64,000 nt of DNA from Nocardioides panaciterrulae (lineage in GTDB: Bacteria; Actinomycetota; Actinomycetes; Propionibacteriales; Nocardioidaceae), in assembly GCF_013409645.1 (NCBI RefSeq), contig NZ_JACCBG010000001.1, positions 3,098,001 through 3,162,000 of the forward strand. The letters are read 5' to 3'. Every line of letters begins with the position of its first letter. Within the stretch, counting starts at the first letter, position 1. The position numbers and the translations under genes are program-made. Below the pieces are notes generated by a model. The model had not been told where the DNA came from. It searched no databases and saw nothing but the letters and a program-made list of their open reading frames with translations. Positions 17,189 through 25,795 of the stretch are shown here, piece after piece.

Positions 17189-17988
17189 CAGGACTCACCT
17201 CCCGCGTCCGCGGCGGCCGTGGTGTTCGTCGAGTCGCTCGTGCCGGCGCTGCTGTCGGCACCGTCGGTGCTGCCCGTGCCGTCGGTGCCGTCGGTGCCGT
17301 CGGCCGGCTTCGCCGCGGCGGGTGCGTAGCGGTTGCTGTAGACCTTCTCCGAGAGGCCGACCGAGCCGCTGAACGAGACCGAGGTCTGGTCGCCGGTGGT
17401 GGTCGTGGAGATGAACGGCTCCACGAACAGGTCCATGCCGCCGAGCGTGGTGACCAGGTCACCGACCTCGGCACGGCTCACTGCGGTGCCGGACAGGGTC
17501 ACGCAGCCGACCAGCGTCTCGGTCTTGAACGGGTCCGGGCCGGGGCACACCGAGCCGCCGGTGGCACCGGCGGCGGGGTCGGCGGCCAGCGTGACCGCGA
17601 TCGACTGCAGGTCGGTGCCCGACGGGCTGGCCTGCCGGATGCCCTCGAGGACCTTGGAGAAGTAGATCTCGTGGGCCATCGTCGTGGAGATCGTCTGCTG
17701 CTGGGCGGCCACGCCGGTGACGAACGTGCGGATGGTGGTCAGGGTCCTGGTCTCGGCGCTGAGCCGGCTGGTCTGCGCCTGCTCGACAGCGACCAGCTTC
17801 TGCTGGTCCGCGACCCGGGTGTGCTGGACGAACCAGCCGGCGCCGGCGACGAGCACCAGCGCGACCGCGCCCGCGGCGAACCGCTTGCGCAGGCGGCGCA
17901 CCGCCAGCCGGTCGAACTGTGACTGGGAGAGCAGGTTGACCGTGGGGAGTCCGGGCCGCGGGTGGGCCTTCTCGCGGGTCAGCTTCAT
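17188..17988 (-). CDS. pilN: Type IV pilus assembly protein PilN
   Basis: A 266-residue protein. The first about 20 residues include PTVNLLSQ, the PilM-binding motif typical of PilN (INLLP-like). A membrane helix at about 38-58 is followed by a coiled coil and a small fold. The C-terminal about 45 residues are a Thr/Asp/Gly/Ser-rich tail with imperfect TDG repeats, unusual for PilN. The start ATG overlaps the pilM stop by four bases (ATGA), showing tight coupling. Confidence 0.9.
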   Translation of the reverse strand: MKLTREKAHPRPGLPTVNLLSQSQFDRLAVRRLRKRFAAGAVALVLVAGAGWFVQHTRVADQQKLVAVEQAQTSRLSAETRTLTTIRTFVTGVAAQQQTISTTMAHEIYFSKVLEGIRQASPSGTDLQSIAVTLAADPAAGATGGSVCPGPDPFKTETLVGCVTLSGTAVSRAEVGDLVTTLGGMDLFVEPFISTTTTGDQTSVSFSGSVGLSEKVYSNRYAPAAAKPADGTDGTDGTGSTDGADSSAGTSDSTNTTAAADAGGES

Positions 17989-19148
17989 CGCGACACCCCC
18001 GCGCACAGCCCGGCGGCCACGGCCAGCGCGGACCGGTCCTCCGGGGACAGCCGGGCGCTGCGCGCCGCCTTCACCCGGACCATCGGGTCGTGCCACTCCA
18101 CCGGAAGGCCGACCCGCTCCTCGATTAGCTCGCTCAGGCCGCCCAGCCGGGCGCCGGAGCCGGTCAGTACCACCCGGGAGACCTCGACCGGGGGCTCGTC
18201 GGGGCTCAGGGGCTCGCCGGCCGACTCCCTGGCCGACTCCCGGGCCGACTCGCGGGCGGAGTCGCGGTAGAAGTCCAGCGTGGTGCTGATCTCGGCGACC
18301 AGGTCCGCGGCCGCCTCGCCGACCACCTGCTGGGCGGGGTGGTCGAGCCCGTCGTCGCGCACCGGCATCGCCGCGCGCTGCGACTCGTCGAGGTGGGCGT
18401 GGCCGGGCAGCCCGACGAAGACCTTGGTCCGCTCCGCGTCCTCCCAGGTCCACTGGTAGCGGTGCATGACCGCCTGGGTGATCGAGTCGCCGCCGACGCC
18501 GGGGATGATCCGCACGTAGCGCGGCGCGCCACCGGCGTGCACGACGACCGTGACCACGTCGGCGCCGATGTCGACGATCGCCTCGGCCTCGCCCTCGGGG
18601 TCCAGGCCGCCGCTGGTCCGGGCCCGGACCAGCGCGAACGGCAGCAGGTCCACGCTCTGGGTGCGCAGGCCCGCGGCGCCGGCGGCGTCGACGAACGGGT
18701 CGACGACCTCGCGGGCGGCCGCGACGAGCAGGATTCGGTTCATCCGGCGCGGGCTCCCCTCGCCTTCGTCCTCCTCGACCTCGTCGAGCAGGTGGTAGTC
18801 CAGGTTCGCGTCGTCCACCGGCATCGGCAGCGCGTCTTGAACCTGGAACCGCAGCGCCTGGCGGAAGTCCTTGGCCGGCATCCAGTCCAGCGCCATCTGG
18901 CGGACCATCACGCCGGAGTTGGCGACCGCGAGGCTGATGTCCTTGGTGCCGAACTTGCCGGCCGACCACAGCTCCTTGAGCGCGGCGCTCAGCGCCTCTC
19001 CGTCGACCACGGTGCCGGCGCGCACGACGCCCGGCGCCAGCGGCACCGACGCGAAGCGGCGCAGCGTGGAGCGACGCCGGCCGGGGACGAACTCGGCTGC
19101 CCGGACCCCGGTGCTGCCGATGTCCAGTCCGACCAGGGTGCGTGCCAT
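17985..19148 (-). CDS. pilM: Type IV pilus ATPase-like protein PilM
   Basis: A 387-residue actin-like ATPase-fold protein. Visible nucleotide-binding motifs are GLDIGSTGVRAAE at the N-terminus, VDIGADVVTVVVHAG in the middle, and LTGSGARLGGLSE near the C-terminus. PilM is cytoplasmic and binds the PilN tail. A run of four-residue repeats (SARE) near residues 295-310 is unusual and stems from a 12-bp tandem repeat. ATG at 19148 is chosen over the adjacent TTG; GAGG lies about ten bases upstream. It is the first gene of the seven-gene minus-strand operon driven by the WhiG-type promoter at 19195-19222. Confidence 0.93.
   Translation of the reverse strand: MARTLVGLDIGSTGVRAAEFVPGRRRSTLRRFASVPLAPGVVRAGTVVDGEALSAALKELWSAGKFGTKDISLAVANSGVMVRQMALDWMPAKDFRQALRFQVQDALPMPVDDANLDYHLLDEVEEDEGEGSPRRMNRILLVAAAREVVDPFVDAAGAAGLRTQSVDLLPFALVRARTSGGLDPEGEAEAIVDIGADVVTVVVHAGGAPRYVRIIPGVGGDSITQAVMHRYQWTWEDAERTKVFVGLPGHAHLDESQRAAMPVRDDGLDHPAQQVVGEAAADLVAEISTTLDFYRDSARESARESARESAGEPLSPDEPPVEVSRVVLTGSGARLGGLSELIEERVGLPVEWHDPMVRVKAARSARLSPEDRSALAVAAGLCAGVSR
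18219..18266. repeat. Four 12-bp tandem repeats inside pilM
   Basis: Units of the form GGCCGACTCSCG run at 18219, 18231, 18243 and 18255, the last diverged. On the coding strand they encode the repeated tetrapeptide SARE. Because the unit is a multiple of three, copy-number change would keep the frame. Confidence 0.85.
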
Positions 19149-19194
19149 CAAGACCTCGCAGGCGGTAGTGGGCGATCAGTTCGGTACGACGGAT

Positions 19195-19222
19195 TCATCG
19201 GCGTGGCGGGGCGGCTACTTGA
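19195..19222 (-). promoter_or_regulatory. WhiG-type promoter for the pilM-pilD-cyclase operon
   Basis: On the minus strand: TCAA (19222-19219), a 16-base spacer, then GCCGATGA (19202-19195), seven of eight bases matching GCCGATAA. The predicted start near 19188 leaves about 40 bases to the pilM ATG. Confidence 0.78.
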
Positions 19223-19371
19223 CGGCCCCGGGTGTATTTCCCGAGCCGCTGACCAGTGGGGCGCCATTCGTCGGAAGTTGCTCACGCAACCGGTGGGAAC
19301 CGTGGTACACAGAGCACCGTCGAGTCATCTGTCGCGGGCACCTCGACCGCCACCCCCGGAAGGCACCACCC

Positions 19372-20472
19372 TTGACTCTCCAGATCTCCCCCTACCTGCA
19401 GGCCGTCGTGGCCAACCACGGCTCCGACCTGCACATCAAGGTCGGCAGCCCCCCGAAGATCCGCATCTCCGGCACCCTGGTGCCGCTGCAGGTGCCGCCG
19501 ATGACCGCGGCCGCGACCAACGTGCTGATCCGCGAGACCATGTCCGACGAGGTGGCCGCCCAGTTCGACGCCACCAACGAGGCCGACTACGCGCTCTCGG
19601 TCGCCGGGATCGGTCGCTTCCGGGTCAACGCCTTCCGGGCCCGCGGTACGGCGGGCTGCGTGCTCCGCCTGGTCAGCGCGAACCCGATGTCGCTGAACGA
19701 CCTGGGGCTGCCCGACGTGATCCGCCAGCTCTCGCTCGAGCCGCGCGGACTGGTGCTGGTCACCGGGCCCACCGGCTCGGGCAAGACCACCACGCTCTCG
19801 GCGATGGTCGATGCGATCAACGAAAGCCGGGCGGTGCACATCCTCACCGTCGAGGACCCGATCGAGGTCGTGCACAAGGACAAGATGGCCAGCGTCAACC
19901 AGCGCGAGCTCGGCACCGACACCGCCGACTGGGCGGTGGCGCTGCGCGCCGCGATGCGCCAGGACCCCGACGTGATCCTGATCGGCGAGATGCGGGACTC
20001 CAACACCGTCAAGGCCGGCCTGTCCGCCGCCGAGACCGGCCACTTCGTGATGTCGACGCTGCACACCACCGACGCGCGCGAGACCGTCAACCGGATCATC
20101 GACTTCTTCCCGCCGCACGAGCAGAAGCAGGTGCGGCTCGGGCTGGCCACCTCGCTGCGCGGCATCGTCTGCCAGCGGCTGGTGCCGACCGCGGACGGCA
20201 ACGGGCGCACGGTGATCATGGAGATCGCCACCAACACCCCGCGGCTGGCCGAGGCGATCGCCGACCCGGACAAGACCGACTCGATCAACGACATCGTCGC
20301 CTCGGGCGGCTACTCGGGGATGCAGACCTTCGACCAGCACCTGGTCCGACTGGTGCTCGACGGCACCATCTCGATCCAGGACGCGAAGCTGGCCAGCTCC
20401 AACACCCACGACTTCTCGGTGATGCTCAAGCGCGCGGGGGTCGACCCCGCGCTGGTCGACGAGAGCGTGTGA
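19372..20472 (+). CDS. pilT: Type IV pilus retraction ATPase PilT (copy 1)
   Basis: A 366-residue hexameric ATPase with Walker A GPTGSGKTTTL near residue 132, Walker B DPDVILIGEMRD and the AETGHFVMSTLHTTDA His-box region. The length is normal for PilT. The likely start is TTG at 19372 after GGAAGG; no ATG or GTG fits as well. It begins a plus-strand run with rsiG (4-base gap) and pilB. No WhiG-type promoter lies in the 220-bp divergent gap on this strand. A possible ECF-like GGGAAC-N17-CGTC at 19295-19321 is noted with low confidence. PilT normally powers pilus retraction and twitching. Confidence 0.93.
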   Translation: MTLQISPYLQAVVANHGSDLHIKVGSPPKIRISGTLVPLQVPPMTAAATNVLIRETMSDEVAAQFDATNEADYALSVAGIGRFRVNAFRARGTAGCVLRLVSANPMSLNDLGLPDVIRQLSLEPRGLVLVTGPTGSGKTTTLSAMVDAINESRAVHILTVEDPIEVVHKDKMASVNQRELGTDTADWAVALRAAMRQDPDVILIGEMRDSNTVKAGLSAAETGHFVMSTLHTTDARETVNRIIDFFPPHEQKQVRLGLATSLRGIVCQRLVPTADGNGRTVIMEIATNTPRLAEAIADPDKTDSINDIVASGGYSGMQTFDQHLVRLVLDGTISIQDAKLASSNTHDFSVMLKRAGVDPALVDESV

Positions 20473-20476
20473 GGCC

Positions 20477-20992
20477 GTGAACGCCAAGCCCGCCTCCGAC
20501 ACCCGCCGCCGCTCGGTCACCTCGACGGTGCCGTCGCCCGACCTCGCCGGGCTGGAGCTCCAGCAGCTGCGCGACTACCGCCACGGCCTGGAGGCCGAGG
20601 AGGAGAAGGTCTCCTACTGGCGGCGCCTGGTGCACGCCCGGCTCGACGTGCTCGAGGCCGAGTCCCACACCAGCACGCCGCTCGCCGTCGAGGACCTGGT
20701 CCGGGTGCTCGGGGACACCGGGTCGGGGCAGAGCCGGCGCGCGCTGGTGCGGTTCCGGGCGGCCGACCCGCTGCCGGACCTGCCGGTGCTCAGCGAGATG
20801 TGGGTGACCGAGGTCGACCCGCACGACCCGGGCCAGGTCGCGGACGCCCTGGAGCGGCTGCGGGTCGCCGAGCAGCAGCTCACGACGTACCGCCGTGCCC
20901 TGCACGAGCACATCGACGAAGCCACTCGGGAGCTCATCCTGCGCTACCGCGAGGACCCTCGCGCGGCGCTCGCCATCATCCCGAAGGAGTGA
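20477..20992 (+). CDS. rsiG: RsiG-like c-di-GMP-responsive anti-sigma factor
   Basis: A 171-residue, highly charged helical protein. Two helices each carry the spacing of the RsiG c-di-GMP motif E-x3-S-x2-R-x3-Q-x3-D. Helix 1 has E42, S46, R49, H53, D57; helix 2 has E132, T136, R139, H143, D147. Both have His in place of Gln, and the second has Thr in place of Ser. This is the twin-motif form known to act as a monomer in Streptomyces, where RsiG with two c-di-GMP molecules sequesters WhiG. The gene is placed between pilT and pilB with gaps of 4 and 2 bases, and a WhiG-family sigma gene lies at 35025. The assignment rests on motif spacing, size and context; no alignment was run. Confidence 0.8.
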   Translation: MNAKPASDTRRRSVTSTVPSPDLAGLELQQLRDYRHGLEAEEEKVSYWRRLVHARLDVLEAESHTSTPLAVEDLVRVLGDTGSGQSRRALVRFRAADPLPDLPVLSEMWVTEVDPHDPGQVADALERLRVAEQQLTTYRRALHEHIDEATRELILRYREDPRAALAIIPKE

Positions 20993-20994
20993 CC

Positions 20995-22680
20995 GTGGTC
21001 CCTCAAGCCTCTCGCGAGACCGTCCAGACGCTGCTGCACGCCGGGCTGGTGACCACCGCCCAGGTCGAGGAGGCCGAGCAGGTCGCCGACCAGCGCTCCC
21101 TGAGCGTGCTGGAGGTGCTGCTGCAGAACGGCACCGTGGACAAGACCGACGTGGTCCGCACCGCCGCCGCCTCCGCGGGGCTGGAGTGGGTCGACCTCGC
21201 CGAGTACGCCGTGGACATGGGCGCTGCCTCGCTGCTGCCCGGCGACTTCGCCCGCCGCTCCAGCGTGCTGCCGCTGCGGATGGAGAACGGCGAGCTGGTG
21301 GTCGCGGTGAGCATCCGCCAGGCCGGCAACATCGAGCTCAAGGACGACCTGAGCCGGATGACCCAGCGCCGGGTGCGCTTCGCGATCGCCGGCCGCCAGG
21401 AGATCAACGCGAAGCTCAACCAGGTCTACCGGGCCGAGGGCGAGCTGCACGACCTTACCTCCAACCTGACCGCGGACGAGGAGGCCGAGGACCTCACGAA
21501 CTTCACCGAGGTCTCCGACGAGGCGCCGGTGGTCCGGTTCGTCAACCTGCTGATCAGCCAGGCGATCTCCGACCGCGCCTCCGACATCCACATCGAGCCC
21601 ACCGAGCGCGAGCTGCGGGTGCGCTACCGCATCGACGGCGTGCTCAAGGACGCCCACCACTCCCCCAAGAACATCCAGAACGGCGTGACCTCGCGGCTGA
21701 AGATCATGGCGGACATGAACATCGCCGAGCGGCGGGTGCCCCAGGACGGCCGGATGTCGGTCAACCACCAGGGCCGGCGCATCGACCTGCGGGTCGCGAC
21801 GCTGCCCACGGTGTGGGGCGAGAAGGTCGTCGCGCGGATCCTCGACAACACCAACACCCAGCTCGACCTGCAGGACCTCGGCTTCAGCGAGGACAACTTC
21901 AACCGCTACTCCGAGTCCTACTCCAAGCCCTACGGGATGATCCTGGCCACCGGGCCGACCGGGTCGGGCAAGTCGACCACGCTCTACGCCACGCTGAACC
22001 AGCTGAACCGGCCCGAGGTGAACGTGATCACCGTCGAGGACCCGGTGGAGTACCGCCTGGCCGGCATCAACCAGGTGCAGACCAACGCCAAGGCCGGCCT
22101 CACCTTCGCCTCCGCGCTGCGCTCGATCCTGCGCTCGGACCCCGACATCGTGCTGATCGGCGAGATCCGCGACCACGAGACCGCGCAGATCGCGGTCGAG
22201 GCCGCGCTCACCGGCCACATGGTGCTCTCCACGCTGCACACCAACGACGCGCCGTCGGCGGTCACCCGCCTGGTGGAGATGGGCATCGAGCCGTTCCTGG
22301 TCGGCTCCGCGCTGGACGCGGTGCTGGCCCAGCGGCTGTGCCGCTCGCTGTGCGAGCGCTGCAAGGAGCCCTACACGCCCGAGCCGGAGGAGCTCACGCG
22401 GGTGGGCTTCCTGTGGCAGCCCGACGAGCCGCTGCCGACGCTGCACCGCGCGGTCGGCTGCTCGGCCTGCTCCCGGACCGGCTACCGCGGCCGGCTCGCG
22501 CTGCACGAGGTGATGAGCGTGACCGAGGAGATCTCCCGGCTGACCGTCGCCCGCGCGTCGACCGACGAGATCACCCGGGCCGCGGAGGCCCAGGGCATGA
22601 CCGCGCTGAAGCTCGACGGCTGGCGCAAGGTGCTGCTCGGGCGGACCTCGATCGAGGAGGTCCTGCGGGTCGTCGCCTGA
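20995..22680 (+). CDS. pilB: Type IV pilus extension ATPase PilB
   Basis: A 561-residue protein. Residues about 5-150 form an MshEN/T2SSE N-terminal domain with two helical repeats (HAGLVTTAQVEEA and QNGTVDKTDVV); this domain binds c-di-GMP in some homologues, though the usual RLG of the motif is not evident here. The ATPase core follows: Walker A GPTGSGKSTTL near residue 322, Walker B SDPDIVLIGEIRD, His box TGHMVLSTLHTND. Two CxxC pairs (LCERC and CSAC) make the zinc motif typical of PilB. GTG at 20995 follows AAGGAG by five bases and almost touches the rsiG stop. It drives pilin polymerisation with PilC. Confidence 0.95.
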   Translation: MVPQASRETVQTLLHAGLVTTAQVEEAEQVADQRSLSVLEVLLQNGTVDKTDVVRTAAASAGLEWVDLAEYAVDMGAASLLPGDFARRSSVLPLRMENGELVVAVSIRQAGNIELKDDLSRMTQRRVRFAIAGRQEINAKLNQVYRAEGELHDLTSNLTADEEAEDLTNFTEVSDEAPVVRFVNLLISQAISDRASDIHIEPTERELRVRYRIDGVLKDAHHSPKNIQNGVTSRLKIMADMNIAERRVPQDGRMSVNHQGRRIDLRVATLPTVWGEKVVARILDNTNTQLDLQDLGFSEDNFNRYSESYSKPYGMILATGPTGSGKSTTLYATLNQLNRPEVNVITVEDPVEYRLAGINQVQTNAKAGLTFASALRSILRSDPDIVLIGEIRDHETAQIAVEAALTGHMVLSTLHTNDAPSAVTRLVEMGIEPFLVGSALDAVLAQRLCRSLCERCKEPYTPEPEELTRVGFLWQPDEPLPTLHRAVGCSACSRTGYRGRLALHEVMSVTEEISRLTVARASTDEITRAAEAQGMTALKLDGWRKVLLGRTSIEEVLRVVA

Positions 22681-22713
22681 GGCGAGCCGGCGCTGGTTGA
22701 CCGCGCGCACGGC

Positions 22714-22741
22714 TCAAGGCGGGCCCACGGGTGGCCGATGA
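22714..22741 (+). promoter_or_regulatory. WhiG-type promoter for pilT copy 2 and pilC
   Basis: TCAA (22714-22717), 16-base spacer, GCCGATGA (22734-22741). Both boxes are identical to those of the pilM promoter. The start site would be near 22748, about 39 bases before the GTG of the downstream gene. Confidence 0.78.
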
Positions 22742-22786
22742 ACAGGGTGGACGAGTCCCGACCGCCCCGCTCGGAGGAGCCAACCC

Positions 22787-24169
22787 GTGAACGAAGTACT
22801 CAAGCAGGGCTTCGGCCTGTCGTTCGCCAACAACCCGCCGGCCACCAAGGAGGCGGAGCGACCGGCCCCGGCCCCGGCCCCGGCCGCGCCGGCTGCGGCC
22901 CCTCCGGTTGCGGCCCCTCCGGCTGCGCCCGCGCAGGCGGCGACCCAGCAGGCGGCTCCGCCGGCGTCGATCCCGGTGCCGACGCAGCACGCGGCCACGC
23001 CGTACGTCGCGCCGCAGGTGACCGCGCAGCCGATCGCTCAGCCGGTGGCGGAGCCGGACGCGTCGCTGCCGCCGACCCGCGGCGGGCTGGTGCTCGACGA
23101 CCTGCTGATCCGGGTGCTGCACATGAAGGGCTCCGACCTGCACCTGACCGCCGACGCGCCGCCGACGGTGCGCGTGCGCGGCGAGATGGAGCCGATCCCG
23201 GGCTACCCGGTGCTCACCGGCGAGCAGCTGCGCCGCACGATCTACGGCGTGATGACCGAGCGGCAGCGCAAGGTCTTCGAGGAGGAGCTCGAGCTCGACT
23301 TCGCCTACGCGGTGCCGGGGCACGCGCGGTTCCGTGTCAACGTCTTCCAGCAGCGTGAGGCGGTCGGCGCGGTGATGCGGGTGATCCCGTGGGAGATCAT
23401 CTCGCTGGAGGACCTCGGCATGCCCGAGGTGGTCGGTGGCTTCGCCGGCCTCCCCCGCGGCCTGGTACTGGTGACCGGCCCGACCGGCTCGGGCAAGTCG
23501 ACGACGCTGGCGGCGGTGCTGGACAAGATCAACCGCACCCGGCGCGGGCACATCATGACCGTCGAGGACCCGATCGAGTTCCTGCACGAGCACCGCGGCT
23601 GCCTGGTCAACCAGCGCGAGGTCGGCGGTGACACCCACGGCTTCCGGGCGGCGCTGAAGCACGCGCTGCGCCAGGACCCCGACGTGATCCTGGTCGGCGA
23701 GCTCCGCGACCTCGAGACGATCTCGGTGGCGCTGACCGCCGCCGAGACCGGCCACCTGGTGCTCGCGACCCTGCACACCCAGTCGGCGCAGGACACGATC
23801 AGCCGGATCGTCGACGTCTTCCCGGCCGACCAGCAGCAGCAGGTGCGCACCCAGCTCGCGGCGACCCTGCAGGGCGTGGTCTGCCAGACCCTGGTCAAGA
23901 CCGCCGACGAGCGCTCCCGGGTGGCCGCGGTGGAGATCATGGTCTGCAACACCGGCATCCGCGCGATGATCCGCGACGACAAGCTGCAGCAGATCCAGGG
24001 TGCCCTGCAGGCCGGCGCCAAGGACGGCATGCAGACGCTGAACGCGCACCTCGCCTCGCTGGTGCGCAACGGCCGGATCACCTACGCCGCAGGGCTCGAG
24101 GCGTGCACGAACCGCGCGGACTTCGAGACCCTGGCGGGCTCGTCGGCGGCGCGGCCCAGCTGGCAGTGA
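22787..24169 (+). CDS. pilT: PilT-family ATPase with long Pro/Ala-rich N-terminus (copy 2)
   Basis: A 460-residue PilT paralogue. The first about 100 residues are Pro/Ala/Gln-rich low complexity, absent from ordinary PilT. The ATPase then follows: SDLHLTADAPPTVRVRG, Walker A GPTGSGKSTTL near residue 230, Walker B DPDVILVGELRD and the AETGHLVLATLHTQSA His-box region. GTG at 22787 follows GGAGGAG by seven bases. It is transcribed with pilC (31-base gap) from a WhiG-type promoter, unlike the first pilT. It may be a second retraction motor or a PilU-like helper; the sequence does not decide. Confidence 0.92.
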   Translation: MNEVLKQGFGLSFANNPPATKEAERPAPAPAPAAPAAAPPVAAPPAAPAQAATQQAAPPASIPVPTQHAATPYVAPQVTAQPIAQPVAEPDASLPPTRGGLVLDDLLIRVLHMKGSDLHLTADAPPTVRVRGEMEPIPGYPVLTGEQLRRTIYGVMTERQRKVFEEELELDFAYAVPGHARFRVNVFQQREAVGAVMRVIPWEIISLEDLGMPEVVGGFAGLPRGLVLVTGPTGSGKSTTLAAVLDKINRTRRGHIMTVEDPIEFLHEHRGCLVNQREVGGDTHGFRAALKHALRQDPDVILVGELRDLETISVALTAAETGHLVLATLHTQSAQDTISRIVDVFPADQQQQVRTQLAATLQGVVCQTLVKTADERSRVAAVEIMVCNTGIRAMIRDDKLQQIQGALQAGAKDGMQTLNAHLASLVRNGRITYAAGLEACTNRADFETLAGSSAARPSWQ

Positions 24170-24200
24170 CCTTTCCCGTGCCCCACCCCAGGAGACGACC

Positions 24201-25421
24201 GTGAGCACCGCGACGCAGTACGCCTACAAGGTCCGCGACGGCGCGGGCAAGTTCGTCGAGGGCAAGGTCGAGGCGGCCTCGGAGGCCGCGGTCGCCGACA
24301 AGCTGCGCTCGATGGGCTACGTGCCCCTCGAGGTCAAGGCCGCCAACGCCGGCATGAACCGCGAGATCAACATCGGCCCGAAGAAGCGGGTGAAGACCAA
24401 GGACCTCGCGGTCTTCTCCCGCCAGTTCGCCACGATGATCGACGCGGGCCTGACGATGATCCGGGCGCTGTCGATCATGGCCGACCAGTCCGAGAACCCC
24501 GAGCTGCGCCGGATCCTGCGCGCGGTCAAGGGCGACGTCGAGGCGGGCCTGAGCCTCTCGGCGTCGTTCGGGAAGTTCCCCGAGACCTTCCCACCGCTGA
24601 TGGTGAACATGACCAAGGCCGGTGAGGCGGGCGGCTTCCTGGACAGCGCGATGCGCCAGATCGCCGACAACTTCGAGGCCGACGTCCGGCTGCGCGGCAA
24701 GATCAAGGCCGCGCTCACCTACCCGGTCGTCGTCTTCATCCTCGCCATGCTGATGTGCACGGCCATGCTGATCTTCGTGGTGCCCGTCTTCAGCAAGATG
24801 TTCAGCGATCTCGGCGGCGAGCTGCCACTGCCCACGAAGATCCTGGTGATGCTCTCGGGTGCCATGAAGTACCTGATGCCGATCGGGATCGTGTCCATGA
24901 TCGGCTTCACGATCTGGTGGCGGAAGTTCGGCCGTTCCGAACGCGTCCGCAACGTGGTGGACCCGCTGAAGCTGAAGCTGCCGGTCTTCGGCAAGCTCTT
25001 CCAGAAGCTCGCGCTCACCCGCTTCTCCCGCAACCTCGGCACCCTGCTCTCCTCCGGCGTCCCGATCCTGCAGTCGCTCGACATCGTCGCGGAGACGACG
25101 GGCTCGATCGTCATCGCCCGCGCCCTGGCACAGGTGCAGGAGTCGGTACGGCGCGGCGAGTCCGTCGCCGCCCCGCTGGCCGAGCATGCGGTCTTCCCGC
25201 CGATGGTGGTGCAGATGATCGCCTCCGGCGAGGAAGCCGGGGCCATCGACCAGATGCTGAAGAAGATCGCGGAGTTCTACGACGAAGAGGTCGAGGCGAT
25301 GACCGAGTCGTTGACCGCCCTCATCGAGCCGCTCATGATCGCCTTCCTGGGCGCCGTCGTCGGGTCGATGATCGTGGCGCTCTACATGCCGATCTTCAAG
25401 GTCTTCGATCTGATCGGTTAG
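24201..25421 (+). CDS. pilC: Type IV pilus platform protein PilC
   Basis: A 406-residue GspF/PilC-family membrane protein with two duplicated GspF domains (FSRQFATMIDAGLTM and FSRNLGTLLSSGVPI mark their starts) and three hydrophobic helices, the last at the C-terminus. It forms the rotor-like platform turned by PilB and PilT. GTG at 24201 follows GGAGACGACC. It is the last intact gene of its operon; a frameshifted membrane-protein remnant begins 8 bases after its stop. Confidence 0.95.
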   Translation: MSTATQYAYKVRDGAGKFVEGKVEAASEAAVADKLRSMGYVPLEVKAANAGMNREINIGPKKRVKTKDLAVFSRQFATMIDAGLTMIRALSIMADQSENPELRRILRAVKGDVEAGLSLSASFGKFPETFPPLMVNMTKAGEAGGFLDSAMRQIADNFEADVRLRGKIKAALTYPVVVFILAMLMCTAMLIFVVPVFSKMFSDLGGELPLPTKILVMLSGAMKYLMPIGIVSMIGFTIWWRKFGRSERVRNVVDPLKLKLPVFGKLFQKLALTRFSRNLGTLLSSGVPILQSLDIVAETTGSIVIARALAQVQESVRRGESVAAPLAEHAVFPPMVVQMIASGEEAGAIDQMLKKIAEFYDEEVEAMTESLTALIEPLMIAFLGAVVGSMIVALYMPIFKVFDLIG

Positions 25422-25429
25422 GGGGCGCC

Positions 25430-25795
25430 TTGGCGCGAGGCATCGCCGCGCTGTCTGCCCTGGGGTGGGGCTTCGCCTTCTGGCCGATCGTCCAGACGCC
25501 CAGCTCCTACGACGGCTACCTACTCAAGACCGGCTGGGGGCTCCTCTACACGGTCGTGGTGACGGGCGCCTTCGTCGCTCTGGCCGTCAGGCCGTCGCTG
25601 CAGGCCGCTGGCCCAGCTCCTCCTCGTGGCGCTCTGCCTCGCCGTGACCGGATGCTGGTTCGGCATCCACTCGACGATCTACCCGGCCCACGCCGCAAGC
25701 GTCGTCCGCGGTTGGGGCCTCGCGCTTCTCGCCTGGGGCGGGACGTTCCTGGCGGCTGCGGCGCCACGCCTGCTCGACGCCGTGTTTGGGTGGGG
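25430..25795 (+). pseudogene. Frameshifted small membrane protein remnant
   Basis: A TTG at 25430 after GGGGGCGCC opens a hydrophobic frame (GWGFAFWPIVQ, WGLLYTVVVTGAF) that turns hydrophilic near 25607. The next frame then continues as LAQLLLVALCLAVTGCW and two more membrane-like segments up to about 25793. Joined, they would make a four-helix membrane protein of about 120 residues. A single indel near 25607 explains the break. Its end abuts the antisense HNH remnant. It could instead be a sequencing error; read support would tell. Confidence 0.55.
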
